From Planctomycetota bacterium (GTDB lineage Bacteria > Planctomycetota > B15-G4), in assembly GCA_029259715.1 (NCBI GenBank), contig JAJDEP010000005.1, positions 1 to 64,000 of the forward strand: DNA of 64,000 nt, in the 5' to 3' direction. Under the pieces are notes generated by a model. The model did no database searches. It worked only from the letters and a program-made list of their open reading frames with translations, and was not told the DNA's origin. The stretch's first letter is position 1; each line of letters starts with the position of its first letter. A program made the position numbers and the translations under genes. Shown here one piece after another: positions 39,800-49,311 of the stretch.

Positions 39800-41461
39800 G
39801 TGACCGAGACGGCAAGCCGGGAGTCGGGATCCGAGGCCCTGCCTCAGGAGCTGCGCCCCGGACTCGAGGTGCCGCGGTACCTCTCGCCCCTCAACCCGCT
39901 GCACCTGCCGCGACGCACCACGGACGTGCTGATCATCGGCGGGGGCGTGGCGGGCCTGTCAGCCGCCATCACGGCCGGCGCCGAACGCGAAGTGCTCGTG
40001 TTGCTCAAGGGCGCGCGCCGTGACACGGCCACGAACTATGCCCAGGGTGGCATGGCGGTGGTCTGGGCCGACGACGACACGACGGCGGAGCACGTCGCCG
40101 ACACCGAACGCGTCGCGGCCGGCCTCGGTCACGACGACATCGTCGCCAACGTCGTGGGCTCGGGGCCCGACCTGCTCGAGCGCTGGCTGAGCTGGGGCGC
40201 GCGCTTCAACCAGGAAGCCGACCATCTCGCGCTCGCCATGGAAGGCGGGCACAGCAAGCACCGCATCGTCTACGCGGGCGACCAGACCGGCGCCGAGATC
40301 CAGCGCTTCCTCATCGCCAAGGCGGCCTCGATGCCCAACATCGGCGTGATGGAGAGCACCTTCGTGCTCGACCTGATCACCGAGGGCAACCGCGTGCGCG
40401 GCGCCATCGCCTGGTCGTCCAGCCAGGGCTACTTCTGCGTGTGGGCCCGCGCGACGATCCTCTCGACCGGGGGCGTGGGCCAGCTCTACCGCGAGACCAC
40501 CAATCCGGCCGGCGCCACGGGCGACGGCATCGCCATGGCCTACCGGGCCGGGGCGCAGCTGCGCGGCATGGAGTTCGTGCAGTTCCACCCCACCGTGCTG
40601 TACGTGGCCGGCATGTCGCGCTTCCTGGTGAGCGAGACGGCCCGGGGTGAGGGCGCCTACCTGGTCGACCGCAACGAACACCGCTTCATGCCGGAGTACC
40701 ACCCCGACGCCGAGCTGGCGCCGCGCGACGTGGTCTCGCGTTCCATCGTGCGGCACCTGGGCAAGGTGCGGGACACCAGCGTCTACCTCGACATGCGGCA
40801 CCTCGGCGCCGAGCACGTGAAGACGCGCTTCCCCGTGATCTACAAGTCGTGCCTCGAGTTCGGCATCGACATGACGTCCGAGCTGATCCCGGTGCACCCC
40901 GCCTGCCACTACATGGTAGGGGGCGTGGCCACGGACAGCCAGGGCCGCACGACGCTGCAGGGGCTGTGGGCCGCGGGCGAAGTCGGCTCGACGGGCTTCC
41001 ACGGCGCCAACCGCATGGGCAGCAACTCGCTGCTCGAGGGCGCGGTGCTCGGAGACCGGGCCGGCGCGGATGCGGCCGCGGTGGACGACGAGATCGTCTT
41101 CGCGTCCGACGACGGTCTGCCCGAGGCGCGGGCCTGGGACGCGGGCATGGTCGATCTCAGCGACCTCGACAACGCCGTGCGCGCCATGATGTGGCGCCGC
41201 GTCGGCATCGAGCGCGAGGGCACGGGCCTCGAGACCGCCCTGTCGCGCTTCGCCGCCTGGAACCGCCTGCTCTACCACCGCGTGTTCGCCGACGAGAAGG
41301 GCTGGGTGCTCACCAACAAGGCGCAGGTGAGCTGGCTCATCGCCCAGGCGGCCGCCACGCGCAAGGAGAGTCGCGGCACGCACTACCGCCACGACTTCCC
41401 CGAGACCGACGATGTGAACTGGCGCAAGGACGTCGTGTTCGTGAGGCCGGACCTGGCTTGA
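39800..41461 (+). CDS. nadB: L-aspartate oxidase
   Basis: 553 aa from GTG 39800; the SD AGAGGAG (39786-39792) is 7 nt upstream, while the GTG at 39794 is too close. FAD-binding Rossmann start TDVLIIGGGVAGLSAAITAG, ATNYAQGGMAVVW, NPAGATGDGIAMAYRAGAQL, FVQFHPTVLY, HPACHYMVGGVATDSQGRTT and GLWAAGEVGSTGFHGANRMGSNSLLEG. This is the fumarate-reductase/aspartate oxidase layout, with C-terminal helices after 420. It oxidises L-aspartate to iminoaspartate, first step of de novo NAD synthesis. nadA and nadC are not adjacent. TTGA overlap with hflX. Confidence 0.9.
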   Translation: MTETASRESGSEALPQELRPGLEVPRYLSPLNPLHLPRRTTDVLIIGGGVAGLSAAITAGAEREVLVLLKGARRDTATNYAQGGMAVVWADDDTTAEHVADTERVAAGLGHDDIVANVVGSGPDLLERWLSWGARFNQEADHLALAMEGGHSKHRIVYAGDQTGAEIQRFLIAKAASMPNIGVMESTFVLDLITEGNRVRGAIAWSSSQGYFCVWARATILSTGGVGQLYRETTNPAGATGDGIAMAYRAGAQLRGMEFVQFHPTVLYVAGMSRFLVSETARGEGAYLVDRNEHRFMPEYHPDAELAPRDVVSRSIVRHLGKVRDTSVYLDMRHLGAEHVKTRFPVIYKSCLEFGIDMTSELIPVHPACHYMVGGVATDSQGRTTLQGLWAAGEVGSTGFHGANRMGSNSLLEGAVLGDRAGADAAAVDDEIVFASDDGLPEARAWDAGMVDLSDLDNAVRAMMWRRVGIEREGTGLETALSRFAAWNRLLYHRVFADEKGWVLTNKAQVSWLIAQAAATRKESRGTHYRHDFPETDDVNWRKDVVFVRPDLA

Positions 41462-42810
41462 GCCGGCTCCCGGTCGACAACGTCGCACCCGTCGAGCGGG
41501 CGGTGCTCTTTGGCGCCCTGATCGGCGGCGCGGGCACCAACGGCCGCACCCCCGGCTCGGCCGGCGATCCCGAGGCGGCCCTCGACGAACTGGCCGGCCT
41601 GGCGGAGGCCGTGGACGTCGAGGTGGTCGGCCGCATGGTGCAGCGCCTGGCGCGGCCGGTGTCGGCGACGCACATCGGCTCGGGCAAGGTCGCCGAGCTC
41701 AAGACGTTGATCAAAGCGGAGGGCGCGAACCTGGCCCTGGCGGACATGGACCTCAGCCCCGCCCAGGCGCGCAACCTGACCGAGGCGCTGGGCGTGCGCG
41801 TCATCGACCGCTCCGAGCTGATCATGGACATCTTCGCCCGGCGGGCGCGCACGTCGCAGGCGAAGCTGCAGGTGGAGCTGGCCCAACTCGAGTACGCGCT
41901 GCCGCGCCTGCGCGGTCAATGGACCCACCTCGACCGCTACGGCGGCGGCGGCGTCGGCACGCGTGGTCCGGGTGAGAAGCAGATCGAGACGGACCGGCGC
42001 ATCGTGAACCTGCGCATCCGCGACCTGAAGCGGCGCCTGACGGTGTTCGAGCGGCGCAAGCAGGTCACGCTGGCCGGGCGGGCCGCGGTGCGCAAGGTGG
42101 CGCTCGCCGGGTACACGAACACGGGCAAGTCCACGTTGTTCAACCGGCTCACCGGCGCCGAGACCTACGTGGCCGACCGCCTCTTCGCCACCCTCGACAC
42201 TCGCACGCGGCGCTGGGCGCTTCCCCAGGGCCCCCTGCCACAGGGCGGCGAGGTGTTGTTGTCGGACACGGTCGGCTTCATCCGCGACCTGCCGCACCAC
42301 CTGGTGGCCTCCTTCCACGCGACCCTCGAAGAGGTCATCGAGGCCGATCTGATCCTCCACGTGGTGGATGCCAGCGATCCGGAGGCCCACCGGCACATGG
42401 AGACGGTGCGCCGGGTCATGCAGGAGATCGGGGCCGGCGAGATCCCCACCATCCTGGTGGTCAACAAAGTCGATCGCGTGAGCGACCGCATGGAACTGCA
42501 GGCCCTGCTCAACGGCCTGCCCGGCGCGCTGCCCATCTCCGCGGCCACGGGCGAGGGCCTCGACCTGCTAGCCGAGCGGGTGGCGCGGGCCTTCCGCGGC
42601 GTCCAGCGGCGCTACCGCGTGTCGGTGCCTCTCGCCAGCGGGCGGGCGTTGGCCCAGGTGCGCGCGCTCGCCGACGTGATCCAGGACGACGTGGTCGAGG
42701 ATGGGGGCAGCGGCGGTCGCATCGACATGGTGCTGCAGGTCGAGCAGCGGCATGTGGGGCGGCTAAAGGCATGGGCCGAGGACGAGGGTCTCGACCTCCA
42801 GCGGGCCTGA
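41458..42810 (+). CDS. hflX: GTPase HflX
   Basis: 450 aa; TTG 41458 gives a TTGA overlap with nadB and no ATG/GTG is usable before the conserved AVLFG start. HflX_N: IGSGKVAELKTLIKAEGAN, LSPAQARNLTEALGVRVIDR and ELIMDIFARRARTSQAKLQVELAQLEYALPRL. Linker GTRGPGEKQIETDRR, then the G domain: GYTNTGKSTLFNRL (G1), LFATLDTRTR (G2), LSDTVGFIRDLPHHLVASF (G3) and NKVD (G4). Binds and splits or rescues stalled 70S ribosomes under stress. Normal length. Confidence 0.95.
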   Translation: MSRLPVDNVAPVERAVLFGALIGGAGTNGRTPGSAGDPEAALDELAGLAEAVDVEVVGRMVQRLARPVSATHIGSGKVAELKTLIKAEGANLALADMDLSPAQARNLTEALGVRVIDRSELIMDIFARRARTSQAKLQVELAQLEYALPRLRGQWTHLDRYGGGGVGTRGPGEKQIETDRRIVNLRIRDLKRRLTVFERRKQVTLAGRAAVRKVALAGYTNTGKSTLFNRLTGAETYVADRLFATLDTRTRRWALPQGPLPQGGEVLLSDTVGFIRDLPHHLVASFHATLEEVIEADLILHVVDASDPEAHRHMETVRRVMQEIGAGEIPTILVVNKVDRVSDRMELQALLNGLPGALPISAATGEGLDLLAERVARAFRGVQRRYRVSVPLASGRALAQVRALADVIQDDVVEDGGSGGRIDMVLQVEQRHVGRLKAWAEDEGLDLQRA

Positions 42811-42893
42811 CGGCGCCGAAGGCCCCGCCATCGAACGGTCGGCGCGGAAATCGCGCTTCCGCTGCCTCGCGCGGGGGGCGATCATGACCGGCC

Positions 42894-45332
42894 ATGGATG
42901 AACTGCGACTGTCCGCCGAGCAATTGCGCTGGATCTGCGATCCCGCCGACCTGCCCTTCGAGAGCACCGCGGACGTCGAGCCGATCTCAGGCATCTCGGG
43001 CCAGGAGCATGCGGTCGAGGCCCTGCGCTTCGGTCTCGAGATCAACGCCGTCGGGCAGAACATCTACGTGAGCGGGCTGCCGGGCACCGGCCGCGAGTCC
43101 CTGCTCAAGCAACTGCTCGAGGAGATCCGCCCGGCGTGCCCGCTGGCGCCCGATCGCTGCTTCGTCCACAACTTCGAGCAGCCCGACCGGCCCAGCCTGA
43201 TCTCGTTGCCCCGGGGGCAGGGGCTGCTCTTCGCCCGGCGCATGGACACGGCCATCGAGTTCATCCGCGATGACCTCGGCGCCGCCCTCCAGGCAGAGAC
43301 GGTGACCCGGCGGCGCAAGGCCATCGAGACCGAGGCGGGCGAAGCCATCGATGCCATCGGCGGACCCTTCGATGCCGAACTGCGCGCGGCCGACCTGACC
43401 CTCACGACCCAGCAGGTGGGTGAGCTCGTGCGGCCCGCCATCGTCCCGGTCATCGACGGGGAAGCGGTGACCCCCGAAGACATCGAGCGGATGCAGGCCG
43501 AGGGCAAGCTCAGCGACGAGCAGCTGGCCGACATGGAGGCGCGCATGGCCGAATTCGGCGAGCGCCTCGGCGACATCGCGACGCGCATCCAGGCGGTGCG
43601 GCGCAAGGCCGTCGAACGCACGCGCAAGCTGTTCACCGGCGAGGCGCGGTCGCTGCTGATGAGCGCCACCGGCGACATCGTCGATCAATTCGGCGACGCC
43701 GCCGTGGGCGGCTTTATCAGCGCCGTCATCGACGACGTGGTCCGGCGCATGGCCGGCGACGGAGCGGGCGACGGCGACTTCACCCGTCGCTACCGGGTCA
43801 ACCTGGTCCAGGGGCATCGTGAGGACGAGTCGTGCCCGGTCATCGTCGAGAACGTGCCCACCATGCGCACGCTGCTCGGTGGCATCGACGTGGAGATCGC
43901 CCCCAACGACCAGGCCGAGGCGAGCCACATGACGGTGCGCGCCGGATCGCTGCTGCGCGCCGATGGCGGCTACCTCGTGCTCGAGGCCAAGGACCTCGTC
44001 ACCGACGCCAACGCCTGGCGGGCGCTCATGCGCGTGTTGCGCATCGGCCGCCTCGACATCGTGCCGCCTGAGTTCGAGGGGCCGTTCCCTTCGCCGACGC
44101 TCAAACCCGAGGCGATCCCGATCAACGTCAAGGTCGTGCTCATCGGCGGGCCGGCCATGTACCAGGCCCTCGACAACAGCGACATGGACTTCAGCAACCT
44201 GTTCAAGGTGCTGGCGGTCTTCGAGAGCGAGCGGCCGCGCGACGAGGAGGCGGCGCGCATGTACGCGGGCGTGCTGGCGCGGGTCGCGCAGACCGAGCGG
44301 TTGCTGCCCTTCCACCGCACGGCCGTGGCGGCCCTGCTCGAACACGGCACGCGCATTGCGGCCATGCAGGGCAAGGTCTCGTTGCGCTTCGGTCGCCTGG
44401 CGGACATCGCCCGGGAGGCCGCCTTCCTGGCGTCGAAGGAGTACGCGCAGCAGGTCACCGGCGACCACGTGCGCGCGGCCGTGCAGCGCACCAAGAAGCG
44501 CGCCGACCTGCCGTCGCGTCGCTTCCTCGAGTTGGTCGAGTCGGGCACCATCCGCGTCGCCGTGACGGGCGGGGTGGTGGGCCAGGTCAACGGGCTGGCC
44601 ACGAGCCAGGCCGGACCGCTGACCTACGGTTTCCCGGCGCGTATCACCGCGACCATCGGCGCCGGGACCGCGGGCACCATCGACGTCGAGTCGGCCTCCG
44701 AGCTCTCGGGCAGCATCCACACCAAGGGCTTCCACATCCTGGGCGGACTGCTGCGACACTTGCTGCGCACCGAACACCCGCTGACGTTCAGCGCCTCGCT
44801 TGCCTTCGAGCAGAGCTACGGCGGCATCGACGGCGACTCCGCGAGCGGAGCCGAGGCCTGCTGTCTGCTCTCGGCGCTCACCAACGTGCCGCTGCGCCAG
44901 GACCTGGCCATGACCGGGGCCATCGACCAGCACGGGCACATCCAGCCCATCGGCGGGGTCAACGAGAAGATCGAGGGCTTCTTCGACGTGTGTCGCGACG
45001 CCGGGCTCACGGGCACGCAGGGCGTGATCATCCCGCGGTCCAATGCGGGCGACCTGATGTTGCGCCATGATGTCGTGGAGGCCTGCCGCGAGGGGCGCTT
45101 CGGCGTCTACGCCATCGACACGATCCAGGAGGCTCTGGCCCTGTTCACCGGCGAGGAGGCAGGTGCCATGGACACCAACGGCGAGTATCCGGCCCACACC
45201 CTCTTGGGCCGCGCCACCGAGCGCGCCCACAGATTCTGGAGCCAGGCGCGCAGCGCGACCACGGACACGACCACGCGGGGCGCCCGGGAGCGTGCGCAGG
45301 GCACGAACGGATCCGGGGCGGCGACATCGTGA
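42894..45332 (+). CDS. LonC-like ATP-independent protease (AAA_32/Lon_C family)
   Basis: 812 aa. N-terminal AAA-like part: GQEHAVEALRFGLEI, then Walker A-like GLPGTGRESL at 61-70 where Lys is replaced by Arg67, and GGYLVLEA in place of Walker B. A helical coiled region at about 200-260 (QLADMEARMAEFGERLGDI). Lon-type S16 domain at the C-terminus with DGDSASGAE (Ser649) and GGVNEKIEGFF (Lys692), 43 residues apart as in E. coli Lon (Ser679/Lys722). Members with changed Walker motifs (LonC) are ATP-independent proteases. C-terminal tail rich in Thr/Arg. GTGA overlap with the M28 gene. Confidence 0.85.
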   Translation: MDELRLSAEQLRWICDPADLPFESTADVEPISGISGQEHAVEALRFGLEINAVGQNIYVSGLPGTGRESLLKQLLEEIRPACPLAPDRCFVHNFEQPDRPSLISLPRGQGLLFARRMDTAIEFIRDDLGAALQAETVTRRRKAIETEAGEAIDAIGGPFDAELRAADLTLTTQQVGELVRPAIVPVIDGEAVTPEDIERMQAEGKLSDEQLADMEARMAEFGERLGDIATRIQAVRRKAVERTRKLFTGEARSLLMSATGDIVDQFGDAAVGGFISAVIDDVVRRMAGDGAGDGDFTRRYRVNLVQGHREDESCPVIVENVPTMRTLLGGIDVEIAPNDQAEASHMTVRAGSLLRADGGYLVLEAKDLVTDANAWRALMRVLRIGRLDIVPPEFEGPFPSPTLKPEAIPINVKVVLIGGPAMYQALDNSDMDFSNLFKVLAVFESERPRDEEAARMYAGVLARVAQTERLLPFHRTAVAALLEHGTRIAAMQGKVSLRFGRLADIAREAAFLASKEYAQQVTGDHVRAAVQRTKKRADLPSRRFLELVESGTIRVAVTGGVVGQVNGLATSQAGPLTYGFPARITATIGAGTAGTIDVESASELSGSIHTKGFHILGGLLRHLLRTEHPLTFSASLAFEQSYGGIDGDSASGAEACCLLSALTNVPLRQDLAMTGAIDQHGHIQPIGGVNEKIEGFFDVCRDAGLTGTQGVIIPRSNAGDLMLRHDVVEACREGRFGVYAIDTIQEALALFTGEEAGAMDTNGEYPAHTLLGRATERAHRFWSQARSATTDTTTRGARERAQGTNGSGAATS

Positions 45333-46891
45333 CGCGCGCTCGACGCCGGTGCCTGGCAGGCGGCCTGTTCGCGCTGGTTCTGTGCGCCGGGAGTGTCCGG
45401 GCCCAGGAGATCCGGCCCGTCGTGCGCATCAACGACGCCTCGAGTCGCTCGCGCACGAACCCGACGCCCGAGATCCTCGCGGCGGAGCTGCAGGCCCACG
45501 TCGAGACCCTCGCGGGCGACGACCTGGAAGGGCGCGAGACGGGCTCGCTCGGCGGGCTGCGGGCCGCCCTCTACATCGCCCAGAGCCTGGCGCAGGCCGG
45601 CGTGGCGCCGGCGCTGCCGGTGGCGCCCGAGGGCTCGACGTTGTCGGGCTACCTGGCGGACATCGGCTACGTCGGCTTCCCGCTGCGCACCGAGCCGCGC
45701 CTGATGGTCACCACCGATGCCCCCGAGATCGACGGCGAGGCGGTCTTCACCGGGGCCCACGGCGTCGACTTCGACTATGTGGTGGGGGCGCCGGCGGAGG
45801 GCGAGCTCGAATTGTTCGTGGTGTCGAGCCGGGCCCAGGCCGAGGCGGTCAAGCCCCTGCGCCACGCGGCTCTGTACATCCACGGCTCCTACGGCGACCG
45901 GCAGCAATGGCTCGAGGTGATGGGCAGCCCGGGCGGCCGCGGTTGGGGCGCCTTGCTGCTGCCGGGCTGGCCGACGCCGGGCGATCACCGTCCGCTGCCC
46001 CTGCACGGCGTGGCCTCCTCGGTGGACGCGACGTTGCCGGTGATGCTGCGCGTGCGCGGTCCGCTGCGGAAGCAGCTCTCCGAGGCCACTGGGGGCACGA
46101 TCAAGCTGGGCATCGAGGGCCTCGAGACGACGCCGGCCTACAACGTCATCGGCGTCATTCCGGGGCAGGGCACGCCCGACCGCCCCGAGTTGGCGCGCGA
46201 GGTGATCGTCTTCACCGCCCACTACGACCACATCGGCATCCGCGGGCGCGCGGCGACGAGCCCGCGTGAGCCCGACGACCCGGCCCCCGACGACCTGGTC
46301 TTCAACGGCGCCGACGACGATGCCTCCGGCGTGGCCGGCGTGCTCGAGTTGGCCCACGCCTTCGCCCACGAGGGGGCGCCGGCGCGCACGCTGGTGTTCC
46401 TGCTGGTGACCGGCGAGGAGAAGGGGCTGCTCGGCACCGAGCACTACCTCGACCACCCCGTATTCCCGCTCGCGGACACGGTCTACAACCTCAACCTCGA
46501 GATGATCGGGCGGCCCGACCCGACCGTGGGGGGGCCGGGACGGCTGTGGGTGACCGGCCCCGAACGCACCAACGTCATGGGGGCCATGGAAGCGGCCGGG
46601 ATCGGCGTGGGGGCGGACATGCGGCCCGAGCAGAATTTCTTCCAGCGCAGCGACAACATCGCCTTCGTGCGTCGCGGCGTGCCGGCCCAGACCTTCTCCA
46701 GCTATGCGCTCCACGAGGACTACCACCGCGTCACCGATGAGGCGGCGACCCTCGACCCGGACCACATGCAGGCGGCCCTGCGGGAACTCTTGCGGGGCGC
46801 GCGGATGCTGGCGCAGGGCGAGCTCGATCCGGTGTGGCTCCCCGGCGGCAATCCCTACGCACCCGCGGACGCCGGCGCCGCGGGGCGCTGA
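45329..46891 (+). CDS. secreted M28-family zinc aminopeptidase
   Basis: 520 aa from GTG 45329, signal peptide CLAGGLFALVLCAGSVRA. A PA-like inserted domain at about 115-230 (FTGAHGVDFDYVVGAP and ALYIHGSYGDRQQW). M28 zinc ligands: FTAHYDHIG (His), NGADDDASGVAGVLELA (bridging Asp), VTGEEKGLLGTEH (Glu/Glu), NLEMIGRPD and LHEDYHRVTDE (second His). Cleaves N-terminal residues of peptides in the periplasm or outside. Coupled to the Lon-like protease by a GTGA overlap, suggesting a joint protein-turnover unit. Confidence 0.9.
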   Translation: MTRARRRCLAGGLFALVLCAGSVRAQEIRPVVRINDASSRSRTNPTPEILAAELQAHVETLAGDDLEGRETGSLGGLRAALYIAQSLAQAGVAPALPVAPEGSTLSGYLADIGYVGFPLRTEPRLMVTTDAPEIDGEAVFTGAHGVDFDYVVGAPAEGELELFVVSSRAQAEAVKPLRHAALYIHGSYGDRQQWLEVMGSPGGRGWGALLLPGWPTPGDHRPLPLHGVASSVDATLPVMLRVRGPLRKQLSEATGGTIKLGIEGLETTPAYNVIGVIPGQGTPDRPELAREVIVFTAHYDHIGIRGRAATSPREPDDPAPDDLVFNGADDDASGVAGVLELAHAFAHEGAPARTLVFLLVTGEEKGLLGTEHYLDHPVFPLADTVYNLNLEMIGRPDPTVGGPGRLWVTGPERTNVMGAMEAAGIGVGADMRPEQNFFQRSDNIAFVRRGVPAQTFSSYALHEDYHRVTDEAATLDPDHMQAALRELLRGARMLAQGELDPVWLPGGNPYAPADAGAAGR

Positions 46892-46904
46892 GTCGAGGCG
46901 TCCG

Positions 46905-47978
46905 GTGGGCTTCGGCGCCGGGGATCCCGAGGTCTCGGTGCTCATGCCGGCGCGGGACGCCGAGGCGACCCTCGATGCGACACTGCGTTCGGTGCGCCGG
47001 CAGCGGGGTGTTCATTGGGAATGCATCGTCGTCGATGACGGTTCGGACGACGCCACCGCGGACGTGGTGCGGCGCCACGCGCGCGCTGATCCGCGCGTAC
47101 ACCTGATCGTCCAGGAGCGCCTCGGGCTGGTGCCCGCCCTCGAGCGGGGACGCGCCGCCTGCCGCGCACCCTTCGTGGCCCGCATGGACGCCGACGACGT
47201 CATGCACCGAGACCGCCTGGCGATCCAGCGCGCCGCCCTGCTCGACGCGGGCGACCTGGCGGGCGTCGGTTGTCGGGTGCGCCTGTTCCCCCAGGCGTCA
47301 CGGGGGCCGGGCATGGCCCGCTACGAGCGCTGGATCAACGCCGTGGCCGGCCGCGACGACGCGGGGCGCCTGGATGCCGAGGCCGTCGCGCGCGAGGCCT
47401 TCGTCGAGTGCCCGCTGGCCCACCCGACGTGGATGCTGCGGCGCGCGGTCCTCGACGCCCACGGCTATCGCGACCGTGGCTGGCCCGAGGACTACGACCT
47501 GTTGCTGCGCCTGCTGGCGGCGGGCGAACGCCTCGCGTCCGTCCCGCGCCGGCTGCTGGCGTGGCGGCTGGGGGCCGGCGCCCACTCGCGCACCGATGCG
47601 CGCTACGGGCTCGATCGCTTCACCGCCTGCAAGGCGGCTTTCCTGGCGCAGGGGCTGCTCGCCGCCAGCCCGGCGTGGGTGCTGTGGGGACACGGTGACA
47701 CGGGACGAGCGCTGCGGTCGGCGCTGGCCGCCCACGGCCGGACGCCGGCGGCCATCGTGGAGGTGCACCCGGGGCGCATCGGGCAGGTCATCGGCGGCGC
47801 CCCCGTGATCGCACCGGCGCAGCTGCCGGGAGAGCGGGCCCGGCTGTCGGCAGCCGGGGACGGCAGCGCCGTGCCGGTGATCGCCTCGGTGTCGGGAGCC
47901 GCGGCGCGCGGACAGATCCGCGTCGCCCTCGACGGCATGGGCCTGGCCGAGACCCTCGACTACATCATGGCCGCGTGA
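46905..47978 (+). CDS. family 2 glycosyltransferase with C-terminal Rossmann-like extension
   Basis: 357 aa from GTG 46905 (GAGG 6 nt upstream). GT-A domain VSVLMPARDAEATLDATLRSVRRQ, IVVDDGSDDATADVVRRH, VARMDADDVMHRDRLAIQ (DxD) and GWPEDYDLLLRLLAAGERL. The last ~85 residues (WVLWGHGDTGRALRSALAAHGRTPAAIVEV, IASVSGAAARGQIRVALDGMG) look like a sugar-binding or NAD-like Rossmann domain and are unusual for GT2 enzymes. Lies 13 bp after the M28 gene. No obvious pathway neighbour. Confidence 0.8.
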   Translation: MGFGAGDPEVSVLMPARDAEATLDATLRSVRRQRGVHWECIVVDDGSDDATADVVRRHARADPRVHLIVQERLGLVPALERGRAACRAPFVARMDADDVMHRDRLAIQRAALLDAGDLAGVGCRVRLFPQASRGPGMARYERWINAVAGRDDAGRLDAEAVAREAFVECPLAHPTWMLRRAVLDAHGYRDRGWPEDYDLLLRLLAAGERLASVPRRLLAWRLGAGAHSRTDARYGLDRFTACKAAFLAQGLLAASPAWVLWGHGDTGRALRSALAAHGRTPAAIVEVHPGRIGQVIGGAPVIAPAQLPGERARLSAAGDGSAVPVIASVSGAAARGQIRVALDGMGLAETLDYIMAA

Positions 47979-48027
47979 GCGCGAGCGATGGCCACGCGGT
48001 CACGTGCGCCGCGCCCGCGGACCCGCT

Positions 48028-49302
48028 CTACTCGTGGCGCAGCGCGACCACGGGATCGAGGGCCGCGGCCCGGCGCGCGGGGTAGATCCCGAACACCACG
48101 CCGGTGAGGCACGAGACGCCGAACGACAACAGCACCGACCAGGGCGTGATGATCGCGTCCCAGTCGGTGGCCGAACGCAGGATGGTGGTGCCGAGGATGC
48201 CCAGGGCGATGCCGAGCATGCCCCCGATGCCTGACAGCGTCACCGTCTCCACCAGGAATTGCAGGGTGATGTCACGGCCGGTGGCGCCCACGGCCCGGCG
48301 CAGCCCGATCTCCGGGGTGCGCTCGGTGACCGTCGCCAGCATGATGTTGAGGATGCCGATGCCGCCCACGAGCAGGGAGATGCCGGCCAGGATGGGCAGC
48401 ACGATGTTGAACACCTTCTGGGTCCGCTCGCGGGACTCGAGCAGCTCGAGCGGCACCGTGACCTCGTAGTCCTTCTTGTCGTGGAAGGAGCTGAGGATCG
48501 CGCGGATGCCCCGGGCTGCGTCGAGGACGTCGTCCTCGGCGGCGATGGTGCAGACGATCTGGTGCAGCTCGACCCGGGTGCGCTCGTAGGTGCCGGCCCG
48601 GGCCACGGTGTTCTCGAGGCCGAAGCGGTCGACCACCGCCTGGAACGGCACGTAGACTTCCATGGCCCGGTCGTCGATGCCCAGCACGGCCTTGTTGGGG
48701 CTCTGGAACTCGAAGTCGGGCAGCACGCCCACGACCCGGAAGTACTCGGTGCCGATCTTCAGGTCGAGCTTGAGCGGGTCGCCGAAGTACTTGGCTTCAT
48801 GCAGGAGTCGCGGCCGCACCACGCAAACCCGCTTGGCCTCGCGGTCGTCGGCGGGGAGCAGCGGTCGCCCGATGATGGGCTGGAGCTTGAGATGGACGAA
48901 GTACTCCGAGGTGACGCCGCGCACCTTCGACTCGATGCGCTGGCTGCGGTTCCAGATCCATTGGTCGACGTCGTGCACCTGCAGGACCTGGTCGACCAGG
49001 GGCAGGGTCTCGGCGATCTGGTCGGCGTCGGCGAAGGTGAGTCCGTAGCGCGCGGTGCTGTCGGTGGCCTCGTCCTGGACGTTCTGCTCGGCGGGCGGCT
49101 TGCGCGCGTTGATGATCACGTTGCGCGTGCCGAGCTGGCTGATCTGCGCCAGGATCGCCTGGCGCGCGCCCTCACCGGTCGAGATCATCGACATGACGGA
49201 CGCCACGCCGAAGATGATGCCCAGCGCCGTCAGGAAGGTGCGCAGCTTGTGCCGGGCGAGGTTGCCGAGGGCTTCGCGGACGAGCTCGAGGATGTATCCC
49301 AC
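48028..49302 (-). CDS. MacB/FtsX-type ABC transporter permease
   Basis: 424 aa. MacB-PCD arrangement: one N-terminal helix after LVREALGNLARHKLRTFLTALGIIFGVASVMSM, a large periplasmic domain (residues 45-270), then the FtsX part with three helices (IVLPILAGISLLVGGIGILNIMLATVTERTPEIGLRRAVGA, LVETVTLSGIGGMLGIALGILG, PWSVLLSFGVSCLTGVVFGIYPARRAAALDPVVALRHE). The C-terminal GIYPARRAAxLDPVxALR signature is clear. It should work with an ATPase that is not encoded next to it. Third gene of the efflux operon. Confidence 0.9.
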   Translation of the reverse strand: MGYILELVREALGNLARHKLRTFLTALGIIFGVASVMSMISTGEGARQAILAQISQLGTRNVIINARKPPAEQNVQDEATDSTARYGLTFADADQIAETLPLVDQVLQVHDVDQWIWNRSQRIESKVRGVTSEYFVHLKLQPIIGRPLLPADDREAKRVCVVRPRLLHEAKYFGDPLKLDLKIGTEYFRVVGVLPDFEFQSPNKAVLGIDDRAMEVYVPFQAVVDRFGLENTVARAGTYERTRVELHQIVCTIAAEDDVLDAARGIRAILSSFHDKKDYEVTVPLELLESRERTQKVFNIVLPILAGISLLVGGIGILNIMLATVTERTPEIGLRRAVGATGRDITLQFLVETVTLSGIGGMLGIALGILGTTILRSATDWDAIITPWSVLLSFGVSCLTGVVFGIYPARRAAALDPVVALRHE

Positions 49303-49311
49303 GGGCGCCGG

